Of a stretch of 64,000 nt of DNA, positions 10,104 to 21,660 are shown in pieces. Location of the stretch: NCBI GenBank assembly GCA_036320915.1, contig JAXBDG010000025.1:248001-312000 (forward strand). The letters run 5' to 3'. This DNA comes from Linnemannia elongata. Its lineage: Eukaryota; Mortierellomycota; Mortierellomycetes; Mortierellales; Mortierellaceae. The notes under the pieces were generated by a model, which saw only the letters and a program-made list of their open reading frames with translations, made no database searches and was not told the DNA's origin. Position 1 is the first letter of the stretch, and each line of letters opens with the position of its first letter. The position numbers were made by a program, and so were the translations under genes.

Positions 10104-12981
10104 TAAAATGTACAAAAGCTGCTATTTCTTTTATTGTGTCATTAGCCATGAGGTAGATAACGTAATTAAAGGGGTTGGTTTTTTCTTTCCCTGGTTATGA
10201 AGTCCAGGTGGACAATCGATGGCACTCCTTTTTTTCGAGGAGTGGACAGGAAGGTTGGTTCCATGGGAGGGTTTTTGTATGATCCATTTTTTTAATTTTT
10301 TTATTTGCATCCTCTTTAAACGAATTCTCGAAAATAATCCTTTGATTTCTTCTTTTTTCTTTGCTTCTTTCGCTCGTTAGCTTGGGTGAGTTATGGTCAG
10401 GTTGCAACATTCATGCTTATCCATCCTACTCAAGCAGTAACGCAGGAGCAACAAAAAAAAAGAATGAGGGCGAGAGAATGAGACAGAAGAGCCTGTGGGG
10501 CTTGGATCAGCGTCTTGTTTCATGGTGTGAATAAAAAAAAGGCTGGTATGATTTACTAACGATAGCGAGAAGGCGAGAAGGCGAGAGGGGAATAGAGCCT
10601 TCTTTTATGAGAGACAAAGAGACGGAGAGGGGTAAAGGGTGAGAAATAAAGAGGGATGAGGAGGAGAAGGGAAAGGGCGAGGAGTCAACAAAGAAGAGGA
10701 AGGAGAAGAAGGATAAGCAAAAGAAGTAGAGGACGAGAGAGTGAAAGAAGGAGCAAGAGCAAAATAAGAAAAGAGACGGAAGGAAGACGAAGAAGGGAGG
10801 AAGGCGGGGGGGGGGGGAGGTAACGAAAGAATACGAAATAGAGCAGTACGAGAGAGATAGAGACTGGACGACGTTACTGTTTACAACTGTCGAGTGTGAT
10901 GCTGCATGGATAGAAACGACAGTTGGGGAATGGGGTTGTAGTGTTTCAAATTCATAGTTTGCCTATCTCTCTATTACCGAATGCACATGCAGTACATGTA
11001 TGGACGAATCGTGCGAGCGAAATGTTAGCGCCAGCTCTGACGAAAAGAAAGGAGATGCGAGCAAGAGAAAAAGAAAGAAGAGAGGAGTAAGAGGCGAGAG
11101 CAAGTAGAGAGCAAGAGAATGGGCAAAAAAAGGGAGGCGGATGAAGAAGGGCGCAGAAAGAGAAACCCAACCACTTGTTGTGTTGAAGAAACAAAATAAA
11201 GGGGGCAGGAAGAAGAAAGAGGAGCAAGAAGGGACGAGGAAGCGATGGTCAGACATGAGCGAGAGGAAGAATGAGACAGAGGGTCAATGAAAGACTCAAG
11301 AATCCAAAAGAGAGAGAGAGAGAGCAAAGAGCACCAACGACAGCGAAGGGACGAGGAAGAAAGGGAGCGGAAGCAATCGAAGCGATCAAATCATGAGGGG
11401 AAAACACACAAAAGGGTTGCAAAGGGTTCTTCTTTCTCTTTTTTTCACTCTCTCTCTCTCTCTCTCTCTGTCTCTTCCTTTCTCGTCTCCGTCACTCTCT
11501 CTCTCGCTCCCTCGTTTTATCTCTCTTCCTCTTTCCTTTTCTTCTTGTTTCTGTGGAATGAATGCAGAGCAAGAAAGGATAAATGTAGAGAGAGAGACAG
11601 AGACTGAGACAGAGACAGAGAGAGAAAGAGAGAAAGAGAAAAGAGAAACGATAGAAATAGACACGGAGAAACTAGACAGACAAAGGGTGGAGAGGGTGAG
11701 AGAATAAGGAACGCGTGGTCATGGAGAAAGTAGAGGATGCATTCATATTTGTCAGAGCGATATCCACTTGAATCCAATCGACGACTCCTCTCCTCCCATG
11801 ACTCGATCCCAATCTTGATCAACACCCGGGCCATGGTCACGACTGACTGACTAACTAACTGAGCTATGCATTACTATCAAGAAGTGATTATAATAAAAAA
11901 AAATAACAGCAGCAGAACTCTGATGTTGTTATTACGTTTAACTGGTTGCTAGGCCGAGCGTATCCAGACCAGGGGGGTGTAGAGGAGTGGGAATGGGGTC
12001 TATAACGCCGACCAGGTGAGTGTTATTTTTTGTGCAAGAGGTTTATTTATTTTCTATGTCACTCTCTTCTACATTGTCAGTGTGTCCGTTATCAGTCGGC
12101 GCGTCCCTATTGGCCCTGTTCTGGAAAGGATTATTGTTCCTGAACGAGGGAGAGAGTGACTGACTGTCATGGTTGACAGACGTTATTATTGCCCATGGTC
12201 TGTGTCTGTCTGCCTCCCTGTCTGCCTGTGTGTCTGTCACTCTGCTTGCTTGTCCGTCTGTCCATTCCCCCCTTTTACCCTTACCCTTACCTTTTCCCTC
12301 CTATTTCTTCTTCCACGCCTCCCTCCGAGAACGAGGGACAGAGGAATAAAGAGAGAGTGAGAAAAAAAAGAGTGACGGAGAGAACCAAACACAACACCAT
12401 GGCACCATGGGGACCATGGGGACCATGCAGTCCACCCTCTCTCTCTGTCTCTCCCTCTCTCTCTTTCTCCCTCTCCCTCTCTCCCTCCCTCCCTCTCACT
12501 CGCTCTCTCACTGCCCACGAGAGGAATCTCCTTTACTCTTACTTGCACTCTTTTCTCCTTTCTTTTTTATACCCTCCATCACCTCTCGTCTCTTCTCCAT
12601 TCACATTACTTTGCTCATTCCCTTTCTTCTTCTCCTTCCTCTCCTTCTTCTTTTCCTTCTCTTTCCCTTATTCTTCTTCCTGCTTCGTCTCTCACTTACT
12701 TCTCGCTTGTCTCTTCCTTTTTCACCTCCTCCACTTACTCCACTCCTTCCTTCCCTCTGTCTCTCACTCACCCGTACCCATTCCCGTTTGCATTCACTGT
12801 CACCGTCACTCATCCTTTCCCCTCCTCGTTACACTTCCTCAACTTTCCTCGCCAACACGATTCCCGTCTCTTTACATTCACCCTTCCTCATTAGAATTCT
12901 CTATCTCTCATTCTACCTTGACAGTACAACGCCGCCAAACTTGCTTGAACCGCTTCAGCAGCCACTCAAACTGCACCAGAA
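10104..12981. other. 2.9-kb gene-free stretch with purine/pyrimidine tracts; leader of the next gene
   Basis: I see no gene here. Purine-rich DNA (GA repeats) covers about 10560-11380 and 11585-11710, with an 11-base G run at 10807-10817. CT-rich DNA covers about 11430-11540 and 12430-12900. The last block leads into the start codon at 12982, as in other promoters of this window. ORFs in these tracts are low-complexity artefacts. Confidence 0.6.
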
Positions 12982-15900
12982 ATGGCCAAGCAGGACGCTA
13001 TCATTGACCACCCCCACCAAGCAGAGAACGAAAGCGCAACCAACGGGGTCTGCAAGGACAAGCAACTCAAACCACAACAGGACGCAGTCGACATTGCCAG
13101 CCTTGCCATTGGTGAAACGCCGACCTCTGGCCGTCAAGACAACTCACCTCGCCTGAGCCACCGTCCCTCGCCACAGCAACAACAACAGCGACAACAGCAA
13201 CAACAACCACAGCCATTACACCGACACCCATCATCTGGATCGCCTCCAACACAGTCGCTATCAGTGCTGCAAGAACAGCACCCCTTGAAGAACACCACAG
13301 CCAACAGACCAACTACTTCCTCCCCTGCAGGATTAAGAAGAGGAGGAGAAGGAGGGGCACTAGTTGACAAACCTTTCGACGGCACTTCGCCCTCCAACTC
13401 TACAACCGCCCTTGCAGCCGATCTGGACCCCACGTCCGTTCAAACCTTGGATAATTCGGATGATACAGAGGCCAATGTGGGCTTAGCAAGGTGGCATGTA
13501 TGTTTCATCTCTATTTTCTCCAACCACTTTTCTTGACCTTAGTGGACCTACACCACAACCGCTTTGCTCGCTCTGCCGTTCTAATCCAATCGACTGAACG
13601 GCTCCTTCTTGTTCCTTTCTTCCTTTCTTTTCTTACCTCTCACCCCTTTCCCCTCCCCAGTCCTGGGTCACTCAACAAGTCAAGAATGGAATCAATGGCA
13701 ATACCATCGATATCACCAGCCGGCAGGATGAGACCCTCGAGATCACGCCCACTTCTCTGATCCAGTATCTAGAAGCCGTCGTCTTGCCACTGGAACGAGC
13801 TTCATCCTTGTCCACTACTGATCCCTCAGCTAGTACCTGCCTTGCGACCAACTCAATCACAAATCGAGAAGGAGCGACATCCGTCATCGAAACATACCTC
13901 AAACCTGTTCTCCAGCTCTGGCAGCACCAGTGTCAGCACAAAGAGGGGCAGCAGCTCCAAGAACAAGAACGACAGCGACAACCACGCCGTTACCCCGATC
14001 CCTCCAGCTCATCATCTTCCTTGACACTCTCTTCCGAAACAAAATCCTTCCACGAAAGCCTTTCGGACGACAGAGCGGTGGTCTTGAATGTAAAGCATGT
14101 TATCCGGCAACAGGATCAACTACAGCGATTGATCCACCTGGAAAAGTCCCACCAGGATACTGCTCTGGTCATCTCGCAGCTACAGGATCAAGTACAACGT
14201 TTGGTTGACGACTGTACCCACCAAAAGAGACTTCAGCTGCACTCCCACCAGGAGAAGGATCAAAATATATTTCGTGCATCCGACAACGAGTCTGGTTCCA
14301 ATGGAGCCGTCAGCTTGGCGACCTTGACCGAGCAACACACTGCCCACCGTGGATACTCTCCTTCAACTCGTCGGCATCACCAGCGCCAACAGCGCCAGCA
14401 GCAACAGACCAATGAATATTATGGCGGTCGAGGTGAGACTCACCGAGCAGAAGAGCTGATTGAGGTCATTGCCAAAGGCCTGGAAGAGTACCATGCGCGA
14501 GCAACTTATGAGCGCGCACGACAACGTTCTGGAACGGACGCCTCCACCGCAGGACATGACCGCTCATCCTGGCGTCACATCGACTTGACCAGCGACAACG
14601 CATTGGGACCTTTACATCCTCCTCAGTCACCCCACGATAGTGCGGTCGACTACCACCACTATGAGATAGACACCTTGGATCGCTCCTTGGGACCACACCA
14701 ATGTCAGAGTACATCATACTACAAGGAGCAATCGCCGACACAACTTCAGCACCACCATCACCACGTTCAAATCCACAAGCAACAACAGCGACTGCGGACA
14801 CAGCATATCCATGGAGAAAATCAGCGCGAAGATCTTCTTGAGGTGCCCCCTCATCACCCTCTCCACGATCGACCTATCCGTAGCCGCAAGCGGAGTAGTA
14901 GCATGAGCGGACCTAGTGGTGTCCACAAGGATAATATCAAACTAGCCCGATCCTGCTCACCACCTCGCCCTCGGACCATATCGGACACTTCAAGGACTGG
15001 TGCAGAAGAAACTGACACCACAGCAATGACCTCAGGCATCTCCAACGGCACTGCTTGCTCTCAGCCATCCACTGGACCCCTCGAAAAGTTAGAAGAGTCG
15101 AAGCGTGATGGAAGCCACAAATCATCCAGGAGCAGCATCAACCTCGAATCTTCAGCTTCCACAACTGCTGCGGCATCGCTCGCTTTACTCCACTACGGCT
15201 CCGTGGAGAGGGCAATACAGCACTCCGTATCTCCACAGGATGTAGATCTCAACACTCGCCAGCCGTCGGCACATCCAGTCACTGCCAGCGACCGGCACCC
15301 TCAAGCTAAAGGTGACAGAATCTTGGACCACTTTCCTTCACACTCTCTCCAAGGCCATGGCTTCACCTACACGTCCACCCAGACTCGCCATGTTGCTCCC
15401 CCTCCCTATGGCGAGGCCGACTACCGCTCTTACCCAGAACACCCCCACTTACCCATGCGCCACCATTCACACCCAAGCCAGAGCTATTCCCATCTCGAAG
15501 ATATGGATACTCAGTCGATGACAGAGCCTACGGGGTACAGGTCTCTGGAGCTTGAGACACGTGTATCGCCGTACTCCCATACTACAGGCACCACTACGGC
15601 CTACACCGAGCCCAAGCTTCCAGTTTTCCGTGGCAAGCATACCAAGAATCAAGAGTCGTTTGGCTACACCAGCCGCAATGAACCAGCCCTGCAGCGTCGT
15701 CAATCGCACTCCTCTCCGTCACAGCCAACGTCGGTTTTAGCCCCGGCGAGCAAACCGCACCCATACCAGCGTGACGAGTCGAGGATCTATTCTGGCTACG
15801 AACAGCCGCAGCAACACCAACAACAACAGCAACATCAACAGCAGCAACGGCAGCAGCAGCAGCAACCACGTTTGAGTCACTGTCAAGACATTGTTGATGA

Positions 15901-15988
15901 TGAAGACCTCAAGCCGCCCCAACTGCAGCTTAGAGAATTCCAACACCAGCATCCACAACATCGCCACTATCTACCACAGGCACAACAA

Positions 15989-16038
<50 letters not shown>

Positions 16039-16666
16039 ACACCATCACCATCACCATCAGCAACAGCAACATACACTATACCATCACCACCAACTTCAGC
16101 AACAACATCAACAACAACATCATCAACAACAGCAGCAACAGCAGCAGCACAATCACCATCTCTTGCACCACCACGACGCACACCAACAGCATTCCCTTCA
16201 ACCTTCTTCCACCTCTTCCCCACCACCAGCATCTTCCTCAAACCAACATCAGCATCAGCATCAACATCAACACCACCCTCCGCCGCCGATATATGTAATG
16301 AACCGTCAGGTCAATACCGTGCCGGAGCTCTGGAAAGAATGGACCGTAGGTTTAGGCCCAGGTAATCCCAGCATCCGCCAGCTCGAAGCTCAATACGGCC
16401 CCAGTTGGAGAACCAGCTCCTCGGCTGCCAACTTCTTTTCCAGGCGGCTTCGAATTATTCACGAGATTCAGCGGATGGTTGATTATGAGGGACTTACGGA
16501 GGAGGAGGCTGTCAACCGGTTAGAGGCCAGACGAGAACAAGGAGTTATCGTTCCTGGGTCTGAGGGACACACTGCTCTCGCTTCGTCATCGTCGGATACT
16601 GCAGGTGGAGGCGCAGGGATGTCGTTGCATCGGCTATCCGAGATTTTACGCAAGAAGCAGCTCTAG
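12982..16666 (+). CDS. GCR1-like DNA-binding protein, first of an adjacent pair
   Basis: Two exons (12982-13497 and 13661-16666; 163-bp intron, GTATGT donor, CCCCAG acceptor, phase 0) encode 1173 residues. Directly after the intron (from SWVTQQ) lies a helical segment, with LIQYLEAVVLPLE and then TYLKPVLQLWQHQ, that resembles the N-terminal SAM-like core-binding part of Crypton/GCR1-type proteins. The middle is low complexity: polyQ/His (Q18 and repeated HH/QQ, roughly residues 890-1040), Ser and Pro. Residues about 1052-1135 form a GCR1_C-like domain: PELWKEWTVGLGPGNPSI, a YGPSWR segment, FFSRRLRIIHEIQ, then an acidic EAVNRLEARRE helix. Family knowledge: GCR1_C binds DNA in the yeast glycolytic activator Gcr1 and is also found in Crypton elements. 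Inference: a sequence-specific nuclear transcription factor, perhaps descended from a Crypton, since no recombinase catalytic domain is visible. The target is unknown. The next gene is a related protein. Confidence 0.75.
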
Positions 16667-17065
16667 TGATTTCCCATCCTTTATTTTTTGTACTTTTTAA
16701 TGATGACTTTAACACTCTCTAATGCCCCGTTATGACCCATTCCTATCATTTTTGCACATAAAATTATGCTTGATTTTCCACTTACAAAAAGTATTTTGAG
16801 TAAGAGGAAGGGGCGGATGGACAGCAAGGAGCAGACGCGGTTTTAATGGCCTAAAGAACAATTAGTGCGTTGCCTTGGTATCTGAGCATCTCAAACAAAG
16901 GAACTGAGAGGGTTATCCCTAACTTCTTCTGCTGTAAATCAGATTTTTGGAAAATAGAGGAGTGGTGCTGCTCATGCGATAACGTTTCAGCTCGGTGACA
17001 CTACAATTCTTTCTCAATCACCTGCCTTGCTGGCCTCCATCCAGTCTCAAACTCATACTCGCTAG
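16667..17065 (+). promoter_or_regulatory. Spacer between the two GCR1-like genes
   Basis: This 399-bp spacer holds the 3' UTR of the first gene (AT-rich to about 16800) and presumably the promoter of the second. Nothing specific is recognisable, and it lacks the long CT tracts of other leaders here. Confidence 0.4.
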
Positions 17066-20000
17066 ATGAGCGCATCGATGCTCAGCAGCCGTGATCACAA
17101 CCGCCTCCGTCATCTTCACAGCATCTCCATGGACTATCACCCCAGCAACCACAGGAAACGAGACCGTACTGAACACGTAAGGACCGATTTTCAAAAGGAA
17201 ACCAGGTGCCTCTTTATTTACGAAGTTCATAGGAAAATCAGAATACTTGGTAATATATCCTGTTGGTTATCAAAATGACCTAATGATGGAGTATCATGGT
17301 GTCTATTTCAATGGGATGGTCCATAGGACACCTTTTATGCAGAGCCTCACTGGGACAACTCTGACGATGATAGGAACAATAACTCGAACAGCAAGCGCAA
17401 ACGGAAAAGGTTCATCGACTGCGACGATTGCTATGATATGGATGAGGCCTCTGAGGCGGTCGATATCCTAACTTCAAGAAGGATGCGGATATTAATTCGA
17501 GAAAAGCCTTGGCATGACTATGTCGATTCCAGCCCCGCTCTCGCCAACATGAACGCCACGACGATGTCCAAGAGGGAGCAGAAGGAGATACAGGAATTCA
17601 AGGACGAGCAGCGGAATATTCAGCTTCAAATGACCGACGAGGCATTGAGCCAATGGAAGGTACACTAAACTTAGCACGGCTTCTTTTGATGGTAACTTGT
17701 GAGAGTGCAATCTTCTACACCTTTCATTATTTTTCTTGCGAAATGACCTCCCATCATTCCTCTGACCCTTCTTCCTATTTACATTATCTCAAATTTCATA
17801 GGAGTGGTGCTCCTTACATTCGGACCCATGCAACACATCCATGAGCCTCAAGAAACTTATTGACTTTATCGGCAGCAAGGTCATCCCTCAGGAAAACGCA
17901 ATCCTCCGTCAACTGACCCATAACAACTGCATACCGATATCTGGAGTCGAGTCTCTTCTTCTCCCTCTTCTTCGGCACATGTACCAAGAAGAAGAAAAGG
18001 CACTGACAGGAGGAACGTCTCTTCCCAGCCATCAACGATCGCCTGTCATAGTCAGTACCCGAACGGGACCTCACCCCAATCCTGTCTTGCCCTCTTTCAG
18101 GCCACATGATCCACCGATTTTGCCACGCCCAAGTTGTTCGGGATACGTTGCCATTGTCGACGAGGCAGCCCCCAAGGTCGATTCAGAGACAGAGGAGGAT
18201 GAGAAAGAAGAGGAAGAAGTTAGCCCATGGACTTCGGTCAGGCCTATCCGCGATCGCACAGCTTCACCGTCCGCCGTTCTGGATGATGTGTCGTGTCTGG
18301 AAAACTCCTTGGAGATTGTCTCAACAATTTCCGCCGAGGTGGAGGCCCTTTGCAAGTCCACCCACGTACCAAATATCGACGTTTCGGACAGCAATCCTTA
18401 CTTGCTCACGGAGTCGTTCTTTACTCGGCTACGCAAGGACCAGGTCAAGGCAGAGCGACTGGGCTTGAATGGCACGCTTTACAACTCGCTTTTGATTGAA
18501 GTCTTGGAGGGGCATGTTCAGCTGGTCCAAACTCTGTCTGTCCAGATGTCAAACCGAGTTATGACTCTCGTTCCCGCATCTTTGGCCCAGGGACGTGCGG
18601 TATCCAACATCTCAACTGTGTCAAGCTCTCTGGTTCCTGACTCGCCATTACAACCTTCTCTTTCCGCCGGCTTGTCCTCTCTCCTTTCCCCCAAGAAGAC
18701 CAGTTCAGGAAAAGCCTTCACGAATGCGGGTCAAGAAATCGCACAGTCAGATGCCTCTTTCGCCAGGCCAGATCAAGACCAAGGAGCCAAGCTCAAGGGC
18801 CAGATCCGCACAGGCTGCCAAGACGTTGATATTCAAGCGGCAGAGAATGCTATATCCGGCAGGAGCAACGTAGACTCTCACGACAAGAATCATATTAACA
18901 AGGCCGAGACTGGCGAAGAGAGCGTTTGGCTGGCTTGGCAGAGGTGGAAGGTGGGCAAAGATGGATCATTGCCGCTGGAGGAACTTGTCAAACGCAAGGG
19001 CTCGGACAAGATGGCGCTTGAGCTTCGAAACTATTGCACCATTGCCTACTACCTATCGGGTGAAATCGAGAGATTGTGCGCCGGGGGCAAGAAGCTCGAG
19101 ATTGCCATTCAGTCCCTGGAAGCTCGACGCCACCTTAGCTTGGCCACCTTGGCAATGGTCATTTGTCAGGAGAGAGACCGACAACGCACCGGTGAAGGAC
19201 TGATCTTTGGAGAGACCAGGTCCAGCCAACAAGAACCTTTAAGCCTTTCTGAGGAGCTCACCGAAGGGGCCTCGTCAAGGCGCACTTCCGGCCGTACTTC
19301 AGAGAAACCCCTTGACCAACCGGCGCCTCATCGGAGCTCTGAGGTCATTTCACCTCTCACATCATGCCAAGTTCCGTCAGCTACCGCTGAGAAACCTGCT
19401 CCCAAGTTGCTCTTTGCCAGTCATGTTACACCGACGCGGAGCGCTTTTAGTTTAAAAGCGATTGACGTTCATTTTGATGATGCGCAAACAGCAAGAATCG
19501 ACGGTGCCGCCAGTCGCATTGTTGTAGCACCGGCCGCACCTCCGCCTACGTCCACGTCATCCGTCACCCCTGGATCTTCGCATGGCTTAACGGGAACTAG
19601 CTCGTCTGCGGGATCTTTGAGATCCACGTTTAAGGCTCTAGCTGCCATGAACACGTCGGCATCAATACTGGGACCTGCATTTACTCAGCGGCGGACTACT
19701 ACACAATTCTCGACCGACAGGCCCTGTGACGACAGTCGTTACATTCTGCCTGGATCTCCTCCGTTGTATTCGCCATCCTCGACTATTCGTAATATCCAGC
19801 CCATCGCTCTCAACCTGCCTGTCGCAGGTCCAGTCTTAACCTCCGCGCCAGTAACGCTGCAGGCGCTTCCTGCCAGGGCCAACCATCAATCAACACCTCA
19901 ACTCTCAAGGCTTTGTTTGGACCAGGCACCTTCCTTCAGCTCAACATTGTTTGGATCTCAGGGTTCATTTTCTCAACCCCTCTCCGCCAGCGCTGCGCCA

Positions 20001-21329
20001 GCTCCGTCTTCCCGCCTTTCGTTTCCTGCCACACAGACCAACATCCAAAACTACTTTGCCGCTCCGTTTCGCCCACAGCAAGAGCCCGTCATTCCATTAT
20101 CCCAACATCATGTACCGATCTTACCCCAGCAGCGGATGTCGTCGCTTCCTATGTCTCAATCACCAACCCCACTTGTACAATTTGCACCACGCTTCCTCGT
20201 ACAAACCCAATGCAATCTCACTTCTCCTTCCTCCACCGGAGCTACTCTAGCGCAGTCAGCCCCCAGTGCGCCGAACGTTTTCAGTCTGGCCGGCGATCAA
20301 GGTGTTATGGCGCGCTTGGGCACCCCTGGATCATTGGATGTGTCCTCAATATCCAACGACGGAAGAACGACATTTAAAAGTATGTCTCAGTCCGCATCAA
20401 AGACCCTTCCCGTTTCCCACGCACCGAACCTCCATTCAAAACGTCATGTCACAGAACTTAACATCGTGCCAACAAATTCGACTGCTATCCCCACGACTCT
20501 GAGCGCGTACATTGCTTCCTCTATAGCAGCTCCTAAACCTTCATTTGTTACCAAGCAACAAGCTACAAAATCAGCGGCACCCATTTCAGTAGCAACAACT
20601 GTGACAACAGCAACCACAGTAACAACAACGCCGACAATAACAATACCCCCAACAACTGCACTGCAACAAACATTAACAATATTACCTTCGCAAACTCCAA
20701 CAACTGGATTATTACCTCCTGCGCCTGTAATTGTAGCCGCAACGCAAGTACATGGCACTACTGCGCTTCAAGTGCCACGGACACCCGACACAACAACACT
20801 TTCATCCCCAAGCTTGTCCGCCACATTAGTTTTCAAGCCAATGGCCCACAATCACCTTATGTCTACAACATCAACAACAGCAGCAGCGGACGGACAGAAG
20901 CAGGTTCAACTGTTCCGATTCAACTTTGAGCTCCAAACGGTCTTTGACATCTGGGATCTTTGGACGTTAGGCATCCAGGGTAGCCCCTCGGTCGCAGATC
21001 TGATTGACAAGCACAAGATGGCTTGGCTGCACCCAGCAGACCGAGAGACATATCAAGACTATCGCTCGGTGCTGTTGATTGTCGAGCGGTCTGTGCGGCT
21101 GTTGAAGATAAATGTTCGAGTAGGATTAGCACAGCTCGAGCACGTTCGAGTCGAATTCAAAATGACGGTCCGACAGTTTGCGAAGACTTTGACAGAGGTT
21201 GATATGGGTAAAGCAACACCATCTACGCCGCCGTCATCTTTGCTCTTGAGCATGGCCTTGCCCACGGGCTCTACCCCAGAAATGATACAGGCATTTGTCA
21301 AAGCTATTAATGCCATAACGTTGCCTTAG
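17066..21329 (+). CDS. GCR1-like DNA-binding protein, second of an adjacent pair
   Basis: Three exons are proposed: 17066-17176, 17327-17659 and 17802-21329 (1323 residues; all junctions phase 0). Exon 2 is acidic and polar with a probable nuclear localisation signal KRKRKRF. The exon 2/3 junction falls at QWK|EWCSL, exactly where the first gene has RWH|SWVTQ, and is followed by a similar helical segment (KKLIDFIGSKVIP, then LLLPLLRHMYQEE). A long Ser/Thr/Ala/Pro-rich region follows. Near the C-terminus (about 1194-1260) is a diverged GCR1_C-like domain: TVFDIWDLWTLGIQGSPSV, then AWLHPADRETYQDYRS and VLLIVERSVRLL. Its YG-x-WR core is changed, so DNA binding may differ. Exons 1 and 2 are my reconstruction; an internal start at 17129 (MDYHPSN) is also possible. 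Inference: a tandem paralogue of its neighbour and probable transcription factor. Intron 1 is 150 bp (GTAAGG) and intron 2 is 142 bp (GTACAC, a weak donor). Confidence 0.68.
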
Positions 21330-21660
21330 CCTTCTTCCATCACCACCACCACCCGCCCCTACTTCTGTTCCTCATTTCCTTCCTTCACGTCCACCCTTTG
21401 TTTCCATTCTCGCGTTTTTTGCCACAAAGTCTTTCCTTGTAAATTAGTAAGAATCTTTCATGTATTTTGTAAATAAACTATCGTGTACCTGCTATGACAG
21501 CCTGACAGCCATTGTTATGTTAGCGCACATTGATCAACACCTGTTCGCGAGCAGCCCTCCAACACAGACTGGATCTCGTTTCTATATGATTTCGAAAAGA
21601 ACAATAAGAGCAAACATTGAAATAATTAGTTCGAGCCAAAGAGACGGACGACGTGAGTTC
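21330..21660. other. Convergent 3' region
   Basis: This is the 3' flanks of two converging genes. AATAAA occurs at about 21471 for the rightward gene. A possible leftward terminal exon of the ankyrin gene (21581-21520) overlaps this stretch and is discussed with that gene. Confidence 0.5.

Noticed and set aside
11025..11840. ORFs of about 100 codons on both strands
   Set aside because: GA/CT repeat translations (Arg-Glu or Ser-Leu strings). No codon structure.
12265..12295. Telomere-like CCCTTA repeats
   Set aside because: Only about three imperfect units in pyrimidine-rich DNA, and the unit is not the fungal CCCTAA. Not an interstitial telomere.
12189..13156. Long overlapping plus-strand ORFs upstream of the first GCR1-like gene
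   Set aside because: They are translations of CT-rich DNA (Ser/Leu/Pro/Phe only) and have no protein-like composition. The region is a leader.
15793..16290. Antisense and alternate-frame ORFs over the CAR/CAT repeats
   Set aside because: Shadows of the polyQ/polyHis coding tract in other frames (polyAsn/Ser, polyVal/Ala).
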